Of a DNA stretch of 64,000 nt, positions 61,551 to 64,000 are shown piece after piece. This stretch comes from Physcocola sp002396385 (lineage in GTDB: Bacteria; Bacteroidota; Bacteroidia; Bacteroidales; Paludibacteraceae), in the NCBI GenBank assembly GCA_946535435.1, contig CAMNDM010000004.1, positions 62,001-126,000 of the forward strand. The letters are read 5' to 3'. A model generated the notes under the pieces. That model saw only the letters and a program-made list of their open reading frames with translations, made no database searches and was not told the DNA's origin. A program made the translations under genes and the position numbers. Within the stretch, counting starts at the first letter, position 1. Each line of letters begins with the position of its first letter.

Positions 61551-62591
61551 ATGGACTATAGTGTTAAACTACCGAAATCGGCTGTTTTGGAACTGACTTA
61601 TAAATGTAACCATAAGTGTCTGTTCTGTTCTTGCCCGTGGTATGCTCCAATTTCGAATTACCCTGTTGGGGAGGAAATGAACTTGCGCGGGTGGATGCAA
61701 ACTGTGTGCAGACTCTACGATGCCGGTGTTGAGTCTTTTTCTATTACTGGCGGTGAGGCAATACTAAAGAAAGAAGCGGCCGACATCATCAGGCACATAC
61801 GTGCCGAGGGTGCTAAACGTGGCATCAACAGAAAGATAGTGCTCATTTCTAATGGTAGGGCTATGAACGACGAGTGGTTGCGTCTCTTTAACGAACAAGA
61901 TGTTCACCTCTGCCTAAGTGTGCCGGGTTACAAAACGTTCAAGAAACTTACCGGCTATGACCATGTTACGGATGTCTTGCGGTGGTTTCAACGGGCAAAA
62001 GAACTCGGTGTGACTACTACGGCTAACATTACGGTTACCAAAATCAATTACGGGGAGCTTTTTCAAAATATTTCTATGCCGTTGCTACACGGTGCGTCGA
62101 CTGTGTTGCTGAACAGATTCCTTCCTGGGGGGAGGGGGCTGGCTAATATGGATGAGCTTCTGCTGTCGCACGAACAACTGAAGGGTATGCTCGATACGGC
62201 GGAAAAGGTGCTTTCTTATGCGAAGCGCTATGGAAGTCTGGGAACCGAAATTGCCGGTTGCTCCATCGACGACGAGTTGGGTTACGAGTGGCTGAAGTTT
62301 GGTTACCGTTGTTCTGCTGCCTCGCATTTCTTTGTTGTTGACCCGGCCGGACAAATCCGAACTTGTAACCATTCACCTCGTGTGGTAGGACATGTGCTTG
62401 CCCAACCGATGATTGCGGATGTGGATTATTGGAGGCTTTTCGCCGACAGTGCCTATAAACCGCAGTCTTGCGACGGATGCAATATGAAAAAAATATGCGA
62501 TGGTGGGTGTCGCGAGGTCGCAAATATCCTCCACGGCGACCCAACCGCCTCCGATACTAGTCTTAACCATCAGTTTAAAAAGATTGTTTGA
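61551..62591 (+). CDS. Radical SAM/SPASM maturase of a lipoprotein-linked system (copy 2)
   Basis: 346 residues from the ATG downstream of the promoter box; the frame extends 28 codons upstream but those lie across the promoter. Cluster motif C19-NHK-C23-LF-C26, ITGGEAILKKE, and the SPASM pattern RCSAASHFFVVDPAGQIRTC and CDGCNMKKICDGGC are the same as in copy 1. Most differences between copies are conservative, so both are probably active. The lipoprotein partner begins nine bases after the stop. Confidence 0.87.
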   Translation: MDYSVKLPKSAVLELTYKCNHKCLFCSCPWYAPISNYPVGEEMNLRGWMQTVCRLYDAGVESFSITGGEAILKKEAADIIRHIRAEGAKRGINRKIVLISNGRAMNDEWLRLFNEQDVHLCLSVPGYKTFKKLTGYDHVTDVLRWFQRAKELGVTTTANITVTKINYGELFQNISMPLLHGASTVLLNRFLPGGRGLANMDELLLSHEQLKGMLDTAEKVLSYAKRYGSLGTEIAGCSIDDELGYEWLKFGYRCSAASHFFVVDPAGQIRTCNHSPRVVGHVLAQPMIADVDYWRLFADSAYKPQSCDGCNMKKICDGGCREVANILHGDPTASDTSLNHQFKKIV

Positions 62592-62600
62592 TTCTTCTGT

Positions 62601-63146
62601 ATGAAAAAGAAACTCTCTATTTTATTTGGTAGTCTTCTTTTTAGCAACTGCCAATCAGAAAAAAGCCTTGCTGAAAACCTGAATAAACTCGGAACGTATG
62701 AAATTGGCGACAACGCCGATCTACTGCCCGAAACTGCCATGTGTTACGATCCTGGTGACATCGTTTATGCTTCGGGCTGCGAAGCGTGTGGTGCCGAAAA
62801 TGCGGGACACAAACTGCCTGTTTATGCTGAAACATTGCTAAAACACATGGTCAGAAATGGTTATGACGTGCAAATCTACGATATTTGCTATAAGTGTGTG
62901 AACCAACTTATCAGAAACAACGGAGTCGAAACCGATTTGGAAAAGGGTACTGAACTGACTCCCGATAGCGAGTATGTGGTGTTTAACATTCGAAAAAATG
63001 ATTACGGTCTTTTTCGGAAGGTGCTGCTTTCAAAAAAGAGTATGGGGCTCGCTTCTTACGTACTCAGTAAGGTGGCGAACAATGAATTAGACGCTCTATC
63101 TAAGGAGGAGTCTGATATGTATAAACTGCTAACGGGTGAACCGTAG
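62601..63146 (+). CDS. Cys-rich lipoprotein partner of the radical SAM enzyme (copy 2)
   Basis: 181 residues, signal peptide ending LLFSNC-QSE (Cys17). It shares AMCYDP, the CEACG pair, MVRNGYDV, YDICYKCVNQLIR, SEYVVFNI and FRKVL with copy 1, while the linkers differ freely. The conserved blocks are thus the likely functional surface or modification site. It forms an operon with the maturase. Confidence 0.75.
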   Translation: MKKKLSILFGSLLFSNCQSEKSLAENLNKLGTYEIGDNADLLPETAMCYDPGDIVYASGCEACGAENAGHKLPVYAETLLKHMVRNGYDVQIYDICYKCVNQLIRNNGVETDLEKGTELTPDSEYVVFNIRKNDYGLFRKVLLSKKSMGLASYVLSKVANNELDALSKEESDMYKLLTGEP

Positions 63147-63264
63147 TCTTTTAGGCGTGATACGTGGGGTTCGTGCTCCTTTTGCCTGTAGGAAAAAGTG
63201 GTATGAACTGTTGGATAATCAGTTTTTTTTGTATTTAAAAAATATTGTTATAATAAACTATGTC

Positions 63265-64000
63265 ATGAAAAAGTTATTTACTTCAATCGCCTTTTTTGTA
63301 GGCTTTTTCTCTTCTGTCCCTTCTTTCGCTGCTGATGCGGTGAAGTTGATCAATCCTGTGTTCTATTCCAAAGAGCAGACGGCTGAATATCTGACTACGG
63401 GTACTGCCTATCTCGCTAACTGGGGAAAGTTCGATGTTTTGTCGCGTCTCAAAAAAGAAGGCGTGTCGTATGACGATGTGGTTGCTTTTGTCAAAGACCA
63501 GACCCGCTCGTGGAATGAAGAAGATAAAGAGTCCGCCATGAAAGGTGTGGCTGGATTGAATGCAATCATCAAAAAGGAAGGCTATAAGTTGCCGCTCCCC
63601 GAGAAAATCCCGTTTATGTTGTCTTCAATGAATGAAGAGGGCGGTTGTTTGGCTTATACACGTAAAGAGGGCGTGGCTTTCGGTTCAAGTGCTGAAGTTG
63701 ACATTGACTCTCGGCTGATTGCACACGAACTGTTCCATGTTCTTACACGTAACAATCCCGATTTTAAAAAGAAAATCTACGAACTGATTGGTTTTAATAC
63801 CCTCAAGAAAGACATTGCTGTGCCAGAGTCGTTTAAGAACAGAATGATTTCCAACCCCGATGTTGACCACCACAACACGTACGCCACTTTCAAGATTGGC
63901 GGGAAGAAGGTCGATTGTGCCATGTTTATCTATTCCGATGAAGAATGGAACGGTGGTTCTTTCTTCGATTATCTGAAAGTCGGATTGCTCGAAATCGACA
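63265..64000 (+). CDS. Secreted zinc metallopeptidase, 3' end outside window
   Basis: At least 245 residues, open at the right edge. It begins MKKLFTSIAFFVGFFSSVPSFA, a signal peptide. The motif LIAHELFHVLTRNNP at residues 151-165 has the HExxH zinc site (His154, Glu155, His158). The third ligand is not identified; a glutamate in DEEWNGGSFFDY downstream is a candidate. Family unclear; a gluzincin-type peptidase is likely. It is 118 bases after lipoprotein copy 2. No -7 box is clear, and I see nothing else in that gap. Confidence 0.75.
   Translation, partial: MKKLFTSIAFFVGFFSSVPSFAADAVKLINPVFYSKEQTAEYLTTGTAYLANWGKFDVLSRLKKEGVSYDDVVAFVKDQTRSWNEEDKESAMKGVAGLNAIIKKEGYKLPLPEKIPFMLSSMNEEGGCLAYTRKEGVAFGSSAEVDIDSRLIAHELFHVLTRNNPDFKKKIYELIGFNTLKKDIAVPESFKNRMISNPDVDHHNTYATFKIGGKKVDCAMFIYSDEEWNGGSFFDYLKVGLLEID

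Overview
The window reads as a chromosomal segment of a Bacteroidota species, most likely Bacteroidales. The evidence is: recurrent TAnnTTTG -7 boxes with TTG/TTTG 19-20 bases upstream; A-rich leaders in place of Shine-Dalgarno sites; type IX secretion (T9SS) sorting domains; PorP/SprF proteins; a FISUMP-domain protein; a reverse rubrerythrin; and a long SecA with a C-terminal zinc tail. Genus cannot be fixed from the sequence alone.

Layout. 1-11.9 kb is mostly core: the end of a Fur/PerR regulator, rubrerythrin, a large MscS-type channel, secA, lgt, a DUF1846 protein and an OprO/P-like porin. 12.1-20.8 kb is surface polysaccharide and accessory: a WbsX protein, a hexapeptide acetyltransferase, a lipoprotein-DUF1294-hemW operon, three glycosyltransferases, a lipocalin-like protein and an AT-rich orphan with a deaminase-like zinc signature. 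20.8-30.1 kb lies on the minus strand: a FISUMP protein, a YD-repeat lipoprotein overlapping rnr, rpsO, and a rhomboid-rhomboid-phosphatase-thiC operon. 30.3-34.2 kb has a gene for HU, a Wzx-like flippase, a transglutaminase and an S66 carboxypeptidase.

34.3-48.6 kb is a duplicated region. Two identical tRNA-Asp genes and two degenerate tRNA-Asp copies surround small minus-strand membrane genes and one cassette of PorP/SprF + PD40-OmpA + type B sorting-domain proteins. A second paralogous cassette follows directly. One exported protein carries about 41 Asn-Gly dipeptides. 48.9-53.5 kb has a TauE/SafE permease, a 29-residue Cys-rich peptide gene missed by length-filtered gene finding, and a Sel1-BRCT-DUF1963 protein split by an in-frame TGA. 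53.5-64 kb holds two copies of a radical SAM/SPASM + Cys-rich lipoprotein pair flanking a GH2 beta-galactosidase and a beta-helix/CBM6 enzyme, both with T9SS tags. A truncated secreted metallopeptidase ends the window.

The most novel signal is regulatory. Four separate promoters (before the FISUMP gene, two paralogous membrane genes and the Cys-rich peptide) carry the same 28-bp element, each exactly 20 bp upstream of its -7 box. This looks like an undescribed small regulon. The duplicated radical SAM/lipoprotein pair is the second system of interest.
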